DNA of 64,000 bases from Flavobacteriaceae bacterium (GTDB taxonomy: Bacteria; Bacteroidota; Bacteroidia; Flavobacteriales; Flavobacteriaceae): positions 1-64,000 of the forward strand of contig JAKMDI010000016.1 in the NCBI GenBank assembly GCA_022428005.1, in the 5' to 3' direction. Both the position numbers and the translations under genes were made by a program. The notes below the pieces were generated by a model. The model did not search any database. It was not told the origin of the DNA and saw only the letters and a list, made by a program, of their open reading frames with translations. Shown one piece after another: positions 17,428 through 26,537 of this stretch (its first letter is position 1; every line of letters starts with the position of its first letter).

Positions 17428-17491
17428 TTAGTTTAGGGGTAGCAGGGTAGGGGTATAATTTTAGTTAATTGTACCCATCTTTCTAAACTAA
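17428..17491 (-). promoter_or_regulatory. Nested stem-loop element in the leader of the DUF6089-uppS-bamA operon
   Basis: Outer arms TTAGTTTAG (17428-17436) and CTAAACTAA (17483-17491) are a perfect 9-bp inverted repeat. Inside them GGGTATAATT (17451-17460) and AATTGTACCC (17467-17476) form a 10-bp stem with one G-U pair and a 6-base loop. On the mRNA the outer arm ends one base before the AUG at 17426. There is no U-tract, so this is not a standard terminator. A translational or attenuation control element is inferred. Confidence 0.55.
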
Positions 17492-17503
17492 TAAATGGAG
17501 GAA

Positions 17504-18385
17504 TTATTGCCTGTTTCTGGCGTCATAACCCCAAAAAAGTTTGTCCCTAAGTGTTTTAAAATAATTATCACCTTCCAATTCAACCGTAAACACAGAAAAT
17601 GGAGCTTTTCTGATGTTGATCTGTGTGCCATTGGCCAAGGTGAAAATCCTGGAGTCTAATGAGAGGAGGTGGTCCTCTCCTCTGCCTTCCACACTAATTT
17701 GTATTTCTGCTTTTTCAGGAACGACCAGAGGTCTAATGTTCAGGTTGTGGGGGGCAATGGGGTTGAGAACAATCCCTTTGGTTTCAGGGGTCAGTATGGG
17801 GCCGCCACTGCTCAGGGAATAGCCTGTTGAACCTGTAGGAGTTGCGATGATTAGTCCATCTGCCCAATAGGTGGTCAGGTATTCCCGGTCTATTTGCGTA
17901 GCAATGCTCAACATCGCGGTCGTATTCTTTCTGTTGATACTGATTTCATTGAGGGCATAACCAAATTTGATCTCTTCAGCAGAAGTCGGGGACAACTCCA
18001 CTTCCAATAAGCTCCTTTTTATAAAGCTAAACTTCTCGTCAAAAAATTTATCTAATGCCTCATTCAAGGATTCTTTTTGAAGGCTGGTTAAGAAACCCAA
18101 GCGACCTGTGTTGATGCCTAAAATCGGGATTTCAGTATCTTTTACAAAAGGGATGGATCGCAGTAGGGTACCGTCTCCACCAATGGAAAAAAGGTATTTG
18201 CAGTCTTTACTCAAGGTAGCGTCAGCATCGAAAGCCTCAAAATCTTTCACTTTCTCTAACCAGTGATCCATCAAGCGCTGGTCCACTGTCAATTCATGCC
18301 CTTTTTTTTCCAAATAGGCGACAGTAGCTTTCGCAAATTCTATGGTTGCAGGCGTATCAAAAGCACAAAAAATAGCGATTTTCAT
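17504..18385 (-). CDS. nadK: NAD kinase
   Basis: A 293-residue ATP-NAD kinase that makes NADP. It shows the G-G-D-G-T-L-L phosphate-binding motif (residues 69-75), I-N-T-G-R-L-G-F-L-T, and A-T-P-T-G-S-T-G-Y-S-L-S-S-G-G-P. Length is normal. It starts the minus-strand cluster and is divergent from pdxJ. The gap to the DUF6089 gene is 77 bases and holds the nested stem-loop. Confidence 0.93.
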   Translation of the reverse strand: MKIAIFCAFDTPATIEFAKATVAYLEKKGHELTVDQRLMDHWLEKVKDFEAFDADATLSKDCKYLFSIGGDGTLLRSIPFVKDTEIPILGINTGRLGFLTSLQKESLNEALDKFFDEKFSFIKRSLLEVELSPTSAEEIKFGYALNEISINRKNTTAMLSIATQIDREYLTTYWADGLIIATPTGSTGYSLSSGGPILTPETKGIVLNPIAPHNLNIRPLVVPEKAEIQISVEGRGEDHLLSLDSRIFTLANGTQINIRKAPFSVFTVELEGDNYFKTLRDKLFWGYDARNRQ

Positions 18386-18471
18386 CCTATAAGGTTAAGT
18401 TGTAAAATTACAAAACTTTATCGGGCTTGCCTTTTGATCATCGAAATTTAGCAGATGCCACTAATAGTAGT

Positions 18472-18479
18472 TAATTTTG
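18472..18479 (+). promoter_or_regulatory. -7 promoter box of pdxJ
   Basis: TAATTTTG, matching TAnnTTTG, 18 bases before the ATG at 18498. No clear -33 element. Confidence 0.45.
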
Positions 18480-18497
18480 TGAGGTAAAAAAATAATC

Positions 18498-19214
18498 ATG
18501 ACCCAACTAAGTGTAAACATTAACAAAATAGCCACGCTGAGAAATTCTCGAGGGGGTAATGTCCCCAATTTACTTGAAGTAGCCAAAGACCTACAAAGTT
18601 ATGGTGCCCAGGGGATTACGGTCCACCCAAGACCCGATCAGCGGCATATTCGATACGATGACGCACTGAAATTGCCAACAGTACTGACAACGGAGTACAA
18701 CATCGAAGGAAATCCCATTCCTAAATTCATTGATTTGGTGACCCAGATCAAACCAGATCAGGTGACTTTAGTGCCAGATGCAGAGGACGCCATCACATCA
18801 AATGCTGGTTGGGATACCGTCAAACACAAAGCTTTTCTGATGGAGGTCATCCAGGAGTTTCATAGCCATGGTATTCGAACCTCCATTTTTGTTGACCCCA
18901 TTGAAAAAATGGTCGAAGGGGCCAAAAATACAGGTACAGACAGAATTGAGCTTTACACTGAAGCCTATGCCCACCACTTTAAAAATGACCCAGAAAAAGC
19001 CGTAGCTCCTTATACTCTTGCCGCCAATGTCGCAAACAAATTAGGAATAGGCATCAATGCAGGTCACGATTTGAATTTGGAAAATACCGCTTTTTTTAAA
19101 CAAAATATTCCCAATCTACTGGAGGTTTCTATTGGTCACGCCCTTGTGAGTGAGTCCCTTTATTTAGGTTTTGAAAATGTAATACCCTTATACCTTCAAC
19201 GCCTTTCCTCATGA
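18498..19214 (+). CDS. pdxJ: Pyridoxine 5'-phosphate synthase
   Basis: A 238-residue TIM-barrel enzyme that condenses 1-deoxy-D-xylulose 5-phosphate with 3-amino-2-oxopropyl phosphate to make vitamin B6 phosphate. Motifs: V-N-I-N-K-I-A-T-L-R-N-S-R-G at the N-terminus, V-H-P-R-P-D-Q-R-H-I, R-I-E-L-Y-T-E, and I-N-A-G-H-D-L-N-L-E-N. Its stop overlaps the next start as ATGA (19211-19214). Confidence 0.94.
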   Translation: MTQLSVNINKIATLRNSRGGNVPNLLEVAKDLQSYGAQGITVHPRPDQRHIRYDDALKLPTVLTTEYNIEGNPIPKFIDLVTQIKPDQVTLVPDAEDAITSNAGWDTVKHKAFLMEVIQEFHSHGIRTSIFVDPIEKMVEGAKNTGTDRIELYTEAYAHHFKNDPEKAVAPYTLAANVANKLGIGINAGHDLNLENTAFFKQNIPNLLEVSIGHALVSESLYLGFENVIPLYLQRLSS

Positions 19215-19984
19215 CCCAATTGCATTCCAATATCATTGGGTCTGGCGCCCGTAACTTTATCATCCTGCACGGTTTTTTGGGGATGGGTGACAATTGGAAA
19301 ACCCATGCCAAAAATTTAGCGCATAACGGATATTGTATTCATTTAGTAGATGCACGAAACCACGGAAGAAGCTTTTGGAGCGATCAGTTTAGTTATCCGC
19401 TAATGGTGCAGGATTTACTAAACTATATGGATTTTCACCATTTGGGGGATGCCATTTTTTTGGGTCATTCCATGGGAGGGAAAACAGCCATGAGCTTTGC
19501 GCTGCAACATCCCCATCGCATAGAAAAATTGGTCGTGGTGGACATTGCACCCAAATACTATGCCCCCCACCACCAACAGATATTGGCAGGCTTAAGTACC
19601 ATGGATTTCAAAGTCTTGTCTTCACGGGCTGCTGCTGGTCTTCACCTGGAAAAATTTGTCACTGAAATTGGTGTCCGTCAGTTTTTACTCAAAAACCTTT
19701 ACTGGATTGAGGAAGGAAAATTAGGACTTCGGCCCAATATTGCTGTGCTGAAAAATGCAGCTGAAAGCATCGGCGCCACCATAGCATCAGATAAACAATT
19801 TGTAAAGCCCACCCTGTTTTTGAAGGGGGAAAATTCCAACTACATCAACACGGACTCAGACCTTCAGGATATTACACGATTGTTTCCAAAGGCCAATATA
19901 ACATCCATCAAAAAGGCAGGACATTGGTTACATGCCGAGAATCCCAAAGATTTTTTTGACTCCCTCACCACTTGGTTGGGTTGA
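19211..19984 (+). CDS. Alpha/beta hydrolase (YbfF-like esterase)
   Basis: A 257-residue alpha/beta-fold hydrolase. Oxyanion region L-H-G-F-L-G-M-G-D-N-W, nucleophile G-H-S-M-G-G (Ser about 87), catalytic His in A-G-H-W-L-H-A-E-N-P near the C-terminus. The pattern is closest to the YbfF/ABHD11 group of small esterases. The substrate is unknown. Translational overlap with pdxJ places it in a two-gene operon, although a role in B6 metabolism is only guilt by association. Confidence 0.85.
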   Translation: MTQLHSNIIGSGARNFIILHGFLGMGDNWKTHAKNLAHNGYCIHLVDARNHGRSFWSDQFSYPLMVQDLLNYMDFHHLGDAIFLGHSMGGKTAMSFALQHPHRIEKLVVVDIAPKYYAPHHQQILAGLSTMDFKVLSSRAAAGLHLEKFVTEIGVRQFLLKNLYWIEEGKLGLRPNIAVLKNAAESIGATIASDKQFVKPTLFLKGENSNYINTDSDLQDITRLFPKANITSIKKAGHWLHAENPKDFFDSLTTWLG

Positions 19985-20033
19985 TCCCCCTGATTTTATA
20001 TTTTTTACACATAATCATTAAAATGTGATAAAA

Positions 20034-20050
20034 TATAACAAAATGTTATA
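20034..20050. promoter_or_regulatory. Perfect 7-bp inverted repeat in the GNAT/aspartate-kinase promoter
   Basis: TATAACA-AAA-TGTTATA. It lies 16 bases upstream of the -7 box at 20067, so it would overlap the -33 region. A repressor operator is possible. The local sequence is AT-rich, which lowers the weight. Confidence 0.35.
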
Positions 20051-20066
20051 ATGTTTAAACTCCCAT

Positions 20067-20074
20067 TATTTTTG
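20067..20074 (+). promoter_or_regulatory. -7 promoter box of the GNAT/aspartate-kinase operon
   Basis: TATTTTTG, 10 bases before the ATG at 20085; predicted leader about 7 bases. A palindrome occupies the expected -33 area. Confidence 0.45.
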
Positions 20075-20084
20075 CTTAACCGTT

Positions 20085-20576
20085 ATGAAAGCAACAATTC
20101 GAAAAGCCAAAAAATCTGATGCAGCTTCAATCCACACTTTGATTGAGGAGTTGGCCGTTTTTGAAAAAGCAGCTGGTGAAGTCATTGTCAGTGTGTCTCA
20201 AATAGAAAAAGATGGTTTTGGAGCCACGCCATTGTTTGAATGTTTTGTCGCTGAAGTCAATGAAGAAGTGGTGGGCATGGCACTTTTTTACCCCCGCTAT
20301 TCCACTTGGAAGGGAGCTACTTTTCACCTTGAAGATTTGATTGTGACCAAAAAAATGAAGTCAAAAGGAATTGGAACACAATTGTATAATGCCTTTTTAA
20401 TACAAGCCCATCAGCGGGGAGTTGCGCGAGTGGAGTGGGCCGTTTTGGATTGGAATATTCCCGCTATTTCATTTTACAAAAAAAGTGGTGCTGTTGTTTT
20501 GGAAGACTGGAGAACGGTACAAATGGATAAAAAAATCATTGATAAATACATTTCAATAATCAAATCATCGGAATGA
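20085..20576 (+). CDS. GNAT family N-acetyltransferase (spermidine/diamine acetyltransferase-like)
   Basis: A 163-residue GNAT fold. Beta1-alpha1 is I-R-K-A-K-K-S-D-A, strand L-E-D-L-I-V precedes the acetyl-CoA loop S-K-G-I-G-T-Q-L, and the C-terminal pattern is L-D-W-N-I-P-A-I-S-F-Y-K-K-S-G-A. The W-N-x-P-A-I-x-F-Y motif resembles the SAT1-like subgroup; the substrate is not certain. Its stop overlaps the aspartate kinase start (ATGA at 20573-20576), so the two are co-translated. Confidence 0.85.
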   Translation: MKATIRKAKKSDAASIHTLIEELAVFEKAAGEVIVSVSQIEKDGFGATPLFECFVAEVNEEVVGMALFYPRYSTWKGATFHLEDLIVTKKMKSKGIGTQLYNAFLIQAHQRGVARVEWAVLDWNIPAISFYKKSGAVVLEDWRTVQMDKKIIDKYISIIKSSE

Positions 20577-21829
20577 AAATATTCAAGTTTGGTGGCGCCT
20601 CGGTAAAAGATGCCAATGGGGTCAAAAATATTCTTAACGTTTTAAAACATACGGGTTTTGACAATACGCTGATCGTGGTGTCGGCCATGGGAAAAACCAC
20701 CAATGCTTTGGAACGCGTGGTGTTTTCTTTCTTTGAAAATAAAGCACAGTTTTCAGCCGACTTAGAGCTGGTGCGTAATCAACACCACAGTATCATAAAG
20801 GAACTATACGATGCAGAAAACAAGGTGATTACTGACAAAGTAAACGCCCTATTTGATGGTGTTTTAGATTTCTTAAAAACCACTGATAGTGATGATTACA
20901 GTTGGGTATACGACCAGGTGGTCAGTTTGGGGGAGTTGGTTTCCACAACCATCATCAGTGATTACATGCAATCTCAAGATATTGATAATACTTGGCTGGA
21001 TGCGCGAAAGTGCATTAAGACAGATGCTTATTATCGCGATGCTAATTTGTATTGGACCGATACCGAAGCTGCTATCCAAAAGGAGGTTGCTGGGAAAAGG
21101 ACCTTGGTTTCCCAAGGTTTTATTGCCAGCGCACCCAATGGAGACACCACCACCCTGGGCAGGGAAGGTTCCGATTACAGTGCAGCTATTTTTGCTTACG
21201 CCCTGGGGGCAGATTCGGTAACGATTTGGAAAGATGTACCCGGTGTGTTGAATGGTGATCCACGGAAGTTTGACGACACTGTTTTACTGTATCAAATTTC
21301 TTACCGAGAGGCCATCGAATTGGCTTTTTATGGCGCATCGGTGATTCACCCCAAAACACTGCAACCCCTTCAGCGAAAAGAAATCCCCTTGTATGTAAAA
21401 TCTTTTGAAAACCCAGAAAATCCTGGCACAGCAGTTTCAAAAGGGAAAACCTTAGACCCTATGGTGCCCTGCTATATTGTCAAAGAGAATCAAACTTTAT
21501 TGAAACTATCTTCTAAAGATTTTTCTTTTATCGTGGAGGATAATATCAGTGAAATTTTTGCTTTGTTACACCAATTTAAAATGCGTGTGGAAATGATCCA
21601 AAGTTCAGCCATTAGTTTTTCTATATGCATCTTTAATAAATATAGTAAATTGGAACACCTGTTGGAAGCTCTAAACAGTAAGTTTAAAGTAGAGGTCAAT
21701 GATGGGGTCTCGCTCTACACTATTCGTCATTTTGACAAACCAGCCATTAATTTTATAAAAAACGCAGTGGGCGAAATTTTAGTGGAACAACGGACCACGA
21801 ACACGGCCCAATTTGTCGTAAGAGATTAA
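20573..21829 (+). CDS. Aspartate kinase (monofunctional)
   Basis: A 418-residue enzyme that phosphorylates aspartate in the first step toward lysine, threonine and methionine. It begins I-F-K-F-G-G-A-S-V, a variant of the usual K-F-G-G-T-S-V, and has T-T-L-G-R-E-G-S-D-Y-S-A and W-K-D-V-P-G-V-L-N-G-D-P-R. The C-terminal 130 residues fit a reduced ACT regulatory region. It is coupled to the GNAT gene and converges with the dehydrogenase gene with one base between stops. Confidence 0.9.
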   Translation: MKIFKFGGASVKDANGVKNILNVLKHTGFDNTLIVVSAMGKTTNALERVVFSFFENKAQFSADLELVRNQHHSIIKELYDAENKVITDKVNALFDGVLDFLKTTDSDDYSWVYDQVVSLGELVSTTIISDYMQSQDIDNTWLDARKCIKTDAYYRDANLYWTDTEAAIQKEVAGKRTLVSQGFIASAPNGDTTTLGREGSDYSAAIFAYALGADSVTIWKDVPGVLNGDPRKFDDTVLLYQISYREAIELAFYGASVIHPKTLQPLQRKEIPLYVKSFENPENPGTAVSKGKTLDPMVPCYIVKENQTLLKLSSKDFSFIVEDNISEIFALLHQFKMRVEMIQSSAISFSICIFNKYSKLEHLLEALNSKFKVEVNDGVSLYTIRHFDKPAINFIKNAVGEILVEQRTTNTAQFVVRD

Positions 21830-21830
21830 A

Positions 21831-22769
21831 TTAACAAAAGCGTTTTCTTATTTTTTCTACGATGGTCGTGGCAAGTTTGACATGGCTTTCTTGGGTCCAT
21901 CCTGCAACGTGGGGGCTGAGCAGTACATTGTCAGCGTTCATTAAATATTGAAGGTTGGGTGGTAAACTCTCTTGGTGGAAGATGGAGGAAAAAGAGCGGT
22001 TTTCGTATTCCAGAACATCGAGTCCTGCCCCTAATATTTTCTGAGATTTCAATCCCCTGATCAAATCTTTGGTGACCACCGCCGCTCCTCTTGAAGTATT
22101 CAATAACCAAAAAGGTTTGGCCATACGTTCGATAAAATTTTTATTGATAATCCCCATGGTTTTGTCGGTTTGTGGTACATGCAGACTGATCACCTCAGCC
22201 TGAGTGAGAAGGGTGTCCCAATCTACTTGTTGAGCATTTTTGTCACCCACATCACTCAAAATATCATAACACAGTGTGTTGACCTCAAAACCAGTGAGTT
22301 TTTTTGCAAAGCTTTTTCCTGTATTTCCATATCCGATGATGCCTACAGTTCTGCCCGACAGCTCCCAGCCGCGATGACCTTCACGATCCCATATTCCATT
22401 GCCGATGGAGTGGTGCCCAGATTTTAAACGGTTCATCAAGGACAACAACATCCCCAAGGTGTGTTCTCCAACGGCATTTCGATTTCCCTCAGGAGAATTG
22501 ATTAGGAAAATGTCTTTGGCCCGAACTGCATCCAGGTCGATATTTTCTAAACCAGCACCCACACGACCAATAAATTTTAAGTTTTTTGCACCTTTTAAAA
22601 ATGCCTTGTCTATGGGGTATTTACTCCTGATGATCAGGCCTTCGTATTGCTCTAGCTTGGCCAATATCTCAGCCAAAGAGTCCTCATAGGCGAGATCGTT
22701 TTCAAACCCTAATGCGGCTAATCCCGCGATCAGTCGGGGATGGTTTTCTTCAAGGTGTAATACTTTCAT
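21831..22769 (-). CDS. D-2-hydroxyacid dehydrogenase (SerA-like)
   Basis: About 312 residues. The NAD-binding motif is G-I-I-G-Y-G-N-T-G, the catalytic set is in L-L-N-T-S-R-G-A-A-V-V and S-P-H-V-A-G-W-T-Q-E-S, and R-V-G-A-G-L-E-N-I-D precedes the Rossmann domain. It may be phosphoglycerate dehydrogenase or a broader 2-ketoacid reductase; the C-terminal ACT domain of long SerA forms is absent. I chose the ATG at 22769; a TTG at 22778 directly abuts the mgtE stop. Same strand as mgtE. Confidence 0.85.
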   Translation of the reverse strand: MKVLHLEENHPRLIAGLAALGFENDLAYEDSLAEILAKLEQYEGLIIRSKYPIDKAFLKGAKNLKFIGRVGAGLENIDLDAVRAKDIFLINSPEGNRNAVGEHTLGMLLSLMNRLKSGHHSIGNGIWDREGHRGWELSGRTVGIIGYGNTGKSFAKKLTGFEVNTLCYDILSDVGDKNAQQVDWDTLLTQAEVISLHVPQTDKTMGIINKNFIERMAKPFWLLNTSRGAAVVTKDLIRGLKSQKILGAGLDVLEYENRSFSSIFHQESLPPNLQYLMNADNVLLSPHVAGWTQESHVKLATTIVEKIRKRFC

Positions 22770-22778
22770 GGAATGCAA

Positions 22779-24137
22779 TTAAAAACCCAAAGAGAATTTG
22801 GCCATATAAAAGAAAAGGAAAATACCAAAGATGTCGTTCGAAGTGGTGATAAATGGCCCCGTAGCAATCGCAGGGTCTATACCTTTTTTATCTAAAATGA
22901 TGGGTACAAAAGTGCCGATTAAAGCTGCGATGATGATCACGCCCATCATGGATCCAGCAATGGTAAGGCTGATGATTAAGTCCTGTTGGATAATGAATCC
23001 AAAAAGTATGAGAACAAAGGAAAGTGCGATACCATTGATCAAGCTCAAGCCGATCTCCTTTATCAACAGATTCAACAGAGATCCTTTAACAACATTATTT
23101 GCCAATCCCTGGACTATGATGGCGGAGGATTGCACGCCCACATTACCCGCCATTGCGGCGATTAAGGGGGTGTAAAAAAACAGGCTTCTCAATTCGGGTT
23201 GCTCCATGAGTTGCTCAAAATCCTGAAGAATAAACACGCTTCCCAAACCTCCCAATAAGCCGAGAAAAAGCCATGGCAGTCTTGCTTTAGTAAGTTGAAT
23301 AATTCCATCGTTGGCTTCAACATCATTGGAAATACCGGCAGCCAGTTGATAATCTTTTTCGGCTTCTTCTTTAATGAAGTCTACAATATCATCGATGGTT
23401 ATCCGACCCATCAATTGTTTTTTGGAGTTTACCACAGGAATGGCTTCCAAGTCGTATTTTGACATGATTTCTGCCACCTCTTCTCCCGATTGATCTACCG
23501 TCACAAAATCGACACTTGGAATGCAAATATCTTTAACAATGGCACGAGAGTTGGCCGTGATGAGGTCTTTAAGGGAGAGCCTTCCTTTGAGCACATTTTT
23601 TTCATTGACCACATAGATGGAGTGTACTCTCGTTACTTCTTCGGCTTGGGCCCTCATGGCATTCAAACACTTTAGAACACTGAGGCTGTCCTGGACTTTT
23701 ACAAGCTCTTTGGCCATTAACCCCCCTGCTGTATTTTCCTCATAGGTCAGCAGTTCTCTAATGTCTTCAACGTGTTCGGTATCCGAGATTTGTGACATTA
23801 CTTTTTCCTGACGCTCAACGGGGAGTTCTGCAATTAAGTCTGCTGCATCATCTGTGTCCAGCTCCTGAATTTCTTTTGCAATTTCTTTAGCAGAAAGCTT
23901 TTCTAAAATCTTTTCACGCAGGTCTTCGTCCACTTCAGCGATGGCATCCGCAGTTTTTTCACTATCCAATAATTTTATCAAATAGGTGGCTCCCTCCACA
24001 GGAAGTTCGTCGATGATCTCTGCTATGTCGGCATAGTGGACATCTTTGAGGATTTTTAACAGTTGTTTGTCGGAGCCGTTTTCGATCAACTCCGCAATGG
24101 TTTTTATTCCTGTTTTGTTGATTTCAAATTTTGGCAT
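22779..24137 (-). CDS. mgtE: Magnesium transporter MgtE
   Basis: A 452-residue protein with the MgtE order: an N-terminal helical sensor domain with repeated E-L-P-V-E and L-D-T-D-D-A-A-D-L motifs (residues about 30-130), a CBS pair (about 130-260), then five membrane helices with the pore motif [14 protein letters not shown]. Cytoplasmic magnesium closes the channel. It overlaps the rsmA 3' end by 14 bases. Confidence 0.93.
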   Translation of the reverse strand: MPKFEINKTGIKTIAELIENGSDKQLLKILKDVHYADIAEIIDELPVEGATYLIKLLDSEKTADAIAEVDEDLREKILEKLSAKEIAKEIQELDTDDAADLIAELPVERQEKVMSQISDTEHVEDIRELLTYEENTAGGLMAKELVKVQDSLSVLKCLNAMRAQAEEVTRVHSIYVVNEKNVLKGRLSLKDLITANSRAIVKDICIPSVDFVTVDQSGEEVAEIMSKYDLEAIPVVNSKKQLMGRITIDDIVDFIKEEAEKDYQLAAGISNDVEANDGIIQLTKARLPWLFLGLLGGLGSVFILQDFEQLMEQPELRSLFFYTPLIAAMAGNVGVQSSAIIVQGLANNVVKGSLLNLLIKEIGLSLINGIALSFVLILFGFIIQQDLIISLTIAGSMMGVIIIAALIGTFVPIILDKKGIDPAIATGPFITTSNDIFGIFLFFYMAKFSLGF

Positions 24138-24903
24138 AACCCACTTTTTTTGTCAGATCGATGAATTCTGTTGCAGACAATTTTTCTGGTCGCAGGTCAA
24201 AGATACTATCTTCTAAAATAATTTTCGGAATGTTAAGACTTTTAAGGCTATTTCTTAGGGTCTTACGGCGCTGCTGAAAGGAGGTTTTTACAATACGAAA
24301 AAGCAATTTCTCGTCGAAATCCAGCACCAAATTCTCTCTTCGTTTTAGTGAAAGTACCCCAGATTCTACCTTGGGAGGGGGAGAAAAAACGCTGGAGGAG
24401 ACGTTAAAATGGTATTCCGTTTCATAATAGAGTTGGCACAATACAGAAAGAATTCCATAGGCTTTGGTACCAGGCTTTTCGCAGATTCTTTGGGCTACTT
24501 CTTTTTGAAACATACCGCAGAAGAAAGGGATGTGTTTCCGGTACTCTATGGTTTTGAATACGATCTGACTTGAAATGTTATAGGGGAAATTACCAATTAC
24601 GGCAAACTCACGCTGGGTAAAAAAATTGCTGAGGTCCAGTTTTAGAAAATCCTCGTTGTAGATATTTTCCTTGAAATCAGGGTATTTTCGCTGGAGGTAG
24701 TTTACTGATTCCCGATCGATTTCGACCATTTTTAATTGTTGAACTTTTGGCAACAGGTATTGGGTGAGTACCCCCATGCCTGGTCCTATTTCTAAAACAC
24801 AATCGTTTGGCCGATGATCGAGTAAATCCGCAATTTTTTTCGCTATGTTTAAATCGTTTAAAAAGTGTTGTCCTAATTTTTTTTTGGGTGAAACGGGTTT
24901 CAT
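24124..24903 (-). CDS. rsmA: 16S rRNA (adenine1518-N6/adenine1519-N6)-dimethyltransferase
   Basis: A 259-residue KsgA/RsmA enzyme that dimethylates two adenines of helix 45 in 16S rRNA. Motifs: [10 protein letters not shown] at the N-terminus, [12 protein letters not shown] for SAM binding and the catalytic N-F-P-Y-N-I-S-S. Its start overlaps the DUF4286 stop (ATGA). Confidence 0.94.
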   Translation of the reverse strand: MKPVSPKKKLGQHFLNDLNIAKKIADLLDHRPNDCVLEIGPGMGVLTQYLLPKVQQLKMVEIDRESVNYLQRKYPDFKENIYNEDFLKLDLSNFFTQREFAVIGNFPYNISSQIVFKTIEYRKHIPFFCGMFQKEVAQRICEKPGTKAYGILSVLCQLYYETEYHFNVSSSVFSPPPKVESGVLSLKRRENLVLDFDEKLLFRIVKTSFQQRRKTLRNSLKSLNIPKIILEDSIFDLRPEKLSATEFIDLTKKVGYAKI

Positions 24904-25211
24904 CGGTATTCTTTTAGGATTTGTAATTGACTACTAAAGTGAAGTACCGATTCACCGAATTTTCTGTTTATTTCCTCCTTTATTAGGGGTTCTTCTTTTG
25001 TCAAGAATTTTTGTAGGATATCAGGATCTGCTATGTGAAATTGCAATGCGTATATTACTTCGTCTGAAGGACTGTTGGATTTTAACTGAAGGAGTGTAGT
25101 TGATTTTAAGTTTTCTGATTTTGACCATTCTTGGAGCTGTGGATCCACCCATTCCAGCCAGTTTTTTTCTGCTGCGGCTTCTACATTACAGGTGATATTA
25201 TACAATATCAT
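24900..25211 (-). CDS. DUF4286 family protein
   Basis: A 103-residue protein matching the small DUF4286 family of Bacteroidota: [20 protein letters not shown], then Y-A-L-Q-F-H-I. A dimeric ferredoxin-like (antibiotic monooxygenase-type) fold is plausible, but the function is unknown. It sits directly after serS (no gap) and overlaps rsmA, a conserved neighbourhood linked to translation and rRNA methylation. Confidence 0.82.
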   Translation of the reverse strand: MILYNITCNVEAAAEKNWLEWVDPQLQEWSKSENLKSTTLLQLKSNSPSDEVIYALQFHIADPDILQKFLTKEEPLIKEEINRKFGESVLHFSSQLQILKEYR

Positions 25212-26486
25212 TTAGGGACTGATTACCTCAAACCCTGTATAGGGAACCAATGCTTTGGGGATATGGATTCCTTTGGGGGTTTGGTTGTTTTCTAACAATC
25301 CTGCAATTACTCTGGGCAATGCCAAAGAACTTCCGTTAAGGGTATGAACAGGATGTTTTTTTCCTTTGGGGTCCTTGTATCTCAGCTGGAGTCTTTCCGA
25401 CTGAAAGCTGTTGAAAGTAGATACTGAACTGATTTCCAACCATTTTTTTTGGGCGGCTGAATAAATTTCAAAATCGAAAGTAAGGGCTGCAGTAAAACCC
25501 AGATCACCACCGCAAAGTTTTAAAATTCGGTAGGGCAATTCTAATGCCCGAAGAATGTCTTTTACATGTTCCACCATCCCGTCCAAGGCGGCCCTGGAGT
25601 GTTGAGGCTCTTCGAGGCGTACAATTTCTACTTTATCAAACTGATGGAGACGATTTAGACCTCTAACATTGGCGCCATAGCTGCCCGCCTCGCGGCGAAA
25701 GCAAGGGGTATAGCCGGTGATGCAAATCGGTAGGTCTTTGGCTTCCAATAGCTGGTTTCTAAAAATATTGGTCAAGGGTACTTCTGCAGTGGGAATCAGG
25801 TAAAGCCCGTCCTCTTGTACGTGATACATTTGCCCTTCTTTATCGGGAAGTTGCCCGGTACCAAAACCAGAATCTTCATTGACCAAGTGTGGAACTTGAT
25901 ATTCGGTGTAGCCAGCAGCGGTATTTTTATCGAGAAAGAACTGAATTAGGGCTCTTTGGAGTTTGGCGCCCTTGTCTTTGTAAACGGGGAATCCAGCACC
26001 TGTGATTTTACTTCCCAGATCGAAATCAATTAAATCATATTGTGATGCCAGTTCCCAATGTGGACGGGCTTCCTCGCCCAAGTCTGGAATACTTCCAGCG
26101 TTGAACACCTCCTCATTGTCGTTTTCAGAGCTGCCATAAGGGACACTTTCGTCGGGGATATTGGGGATTTGTGTTCTTAGGGACAACAATCCCACCTCAA
26201 TGTTTTGAAGGTCTTCTTGGAGTTGTTTTGCCTCATTTTTTAATGCAGTAGTTTCCGCCTTTAGCGCGTTGGCTTTTTCGGTCTGGCCCGATTTGAACAA
26301 AGTTCCTATCTCTTTAGCAAGTTGATTGCTTTTGGAAAGGGTTTCGTCCAATTGGACTTTTAGGCTCCTGCGATTTTGGTCTGCATCGAGCAGTTGATCT
26401 ATCAAATCCAATTGCAGAAAGTTTCTTTTGGTTAAACCTTCCTTAATCAGATCAGGATTTTCTCTCAAGTATGCAAGCGGTAACAT
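25212..26486 (-). CDS. serS: Seryl-tRNA synthetase
   Basis: A 424-residue class II synthetase. The N-terminal antiparallel coiled-coil arm covers residues about 30-105. Class II motif 2 is around F-R-R-E-A-G-S-Y-G-A-N-V-R-G and motif 3 around L-N-G-S-S-L-A-L-P-R. It charges tRNA-Ser and tRNA-Sec. First gene of the serS-DUF4286-rsmA-mgtE run, downstream of ribF. Confidence 0.95.
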   Translation of the reverse strand: MLPLAYLRENPDLIKEGLTKRNFLQLDLIDQLLDADQNRRSLKVQLDETLSKSNQLAKEIGTLFKSGQTEKANALKAETTALKNEAKQLQEDLQNIEVGLLSLRTQIPNIPDESVPYGSSENDNEEVFNAGSIPDLGEEARPHWELASQYDLIDFDLGSKITGAGFPVYKDKGAKLQRALIQFFLDKNTAAGYTEYQVPHLVNEDSGFGTGQLPDKEGQMYHVQEDGLYLIPTAEVPLTNIFRNQLLEAKDLPICITGYTPCFRREAGSYGANVRGLNRLHQFDKVEIVRLEEPQHSRAALDGMVEHVKDILRALELPYRILKLCGGDLGFTAALTFDFEIYSAAQKKWLEISSVSTFNSFQSERLQLRYKDPKGKKHPVHTLNGSSLALPRVIAGLLENNQTPKGIHIPKALVPYTGFEVISP

Positions 26487-26537
26487 GTGATTAATTTTTC
26501 GGTGTAAAGGTAGAGCAATCCAATGGATTAATTAAAA

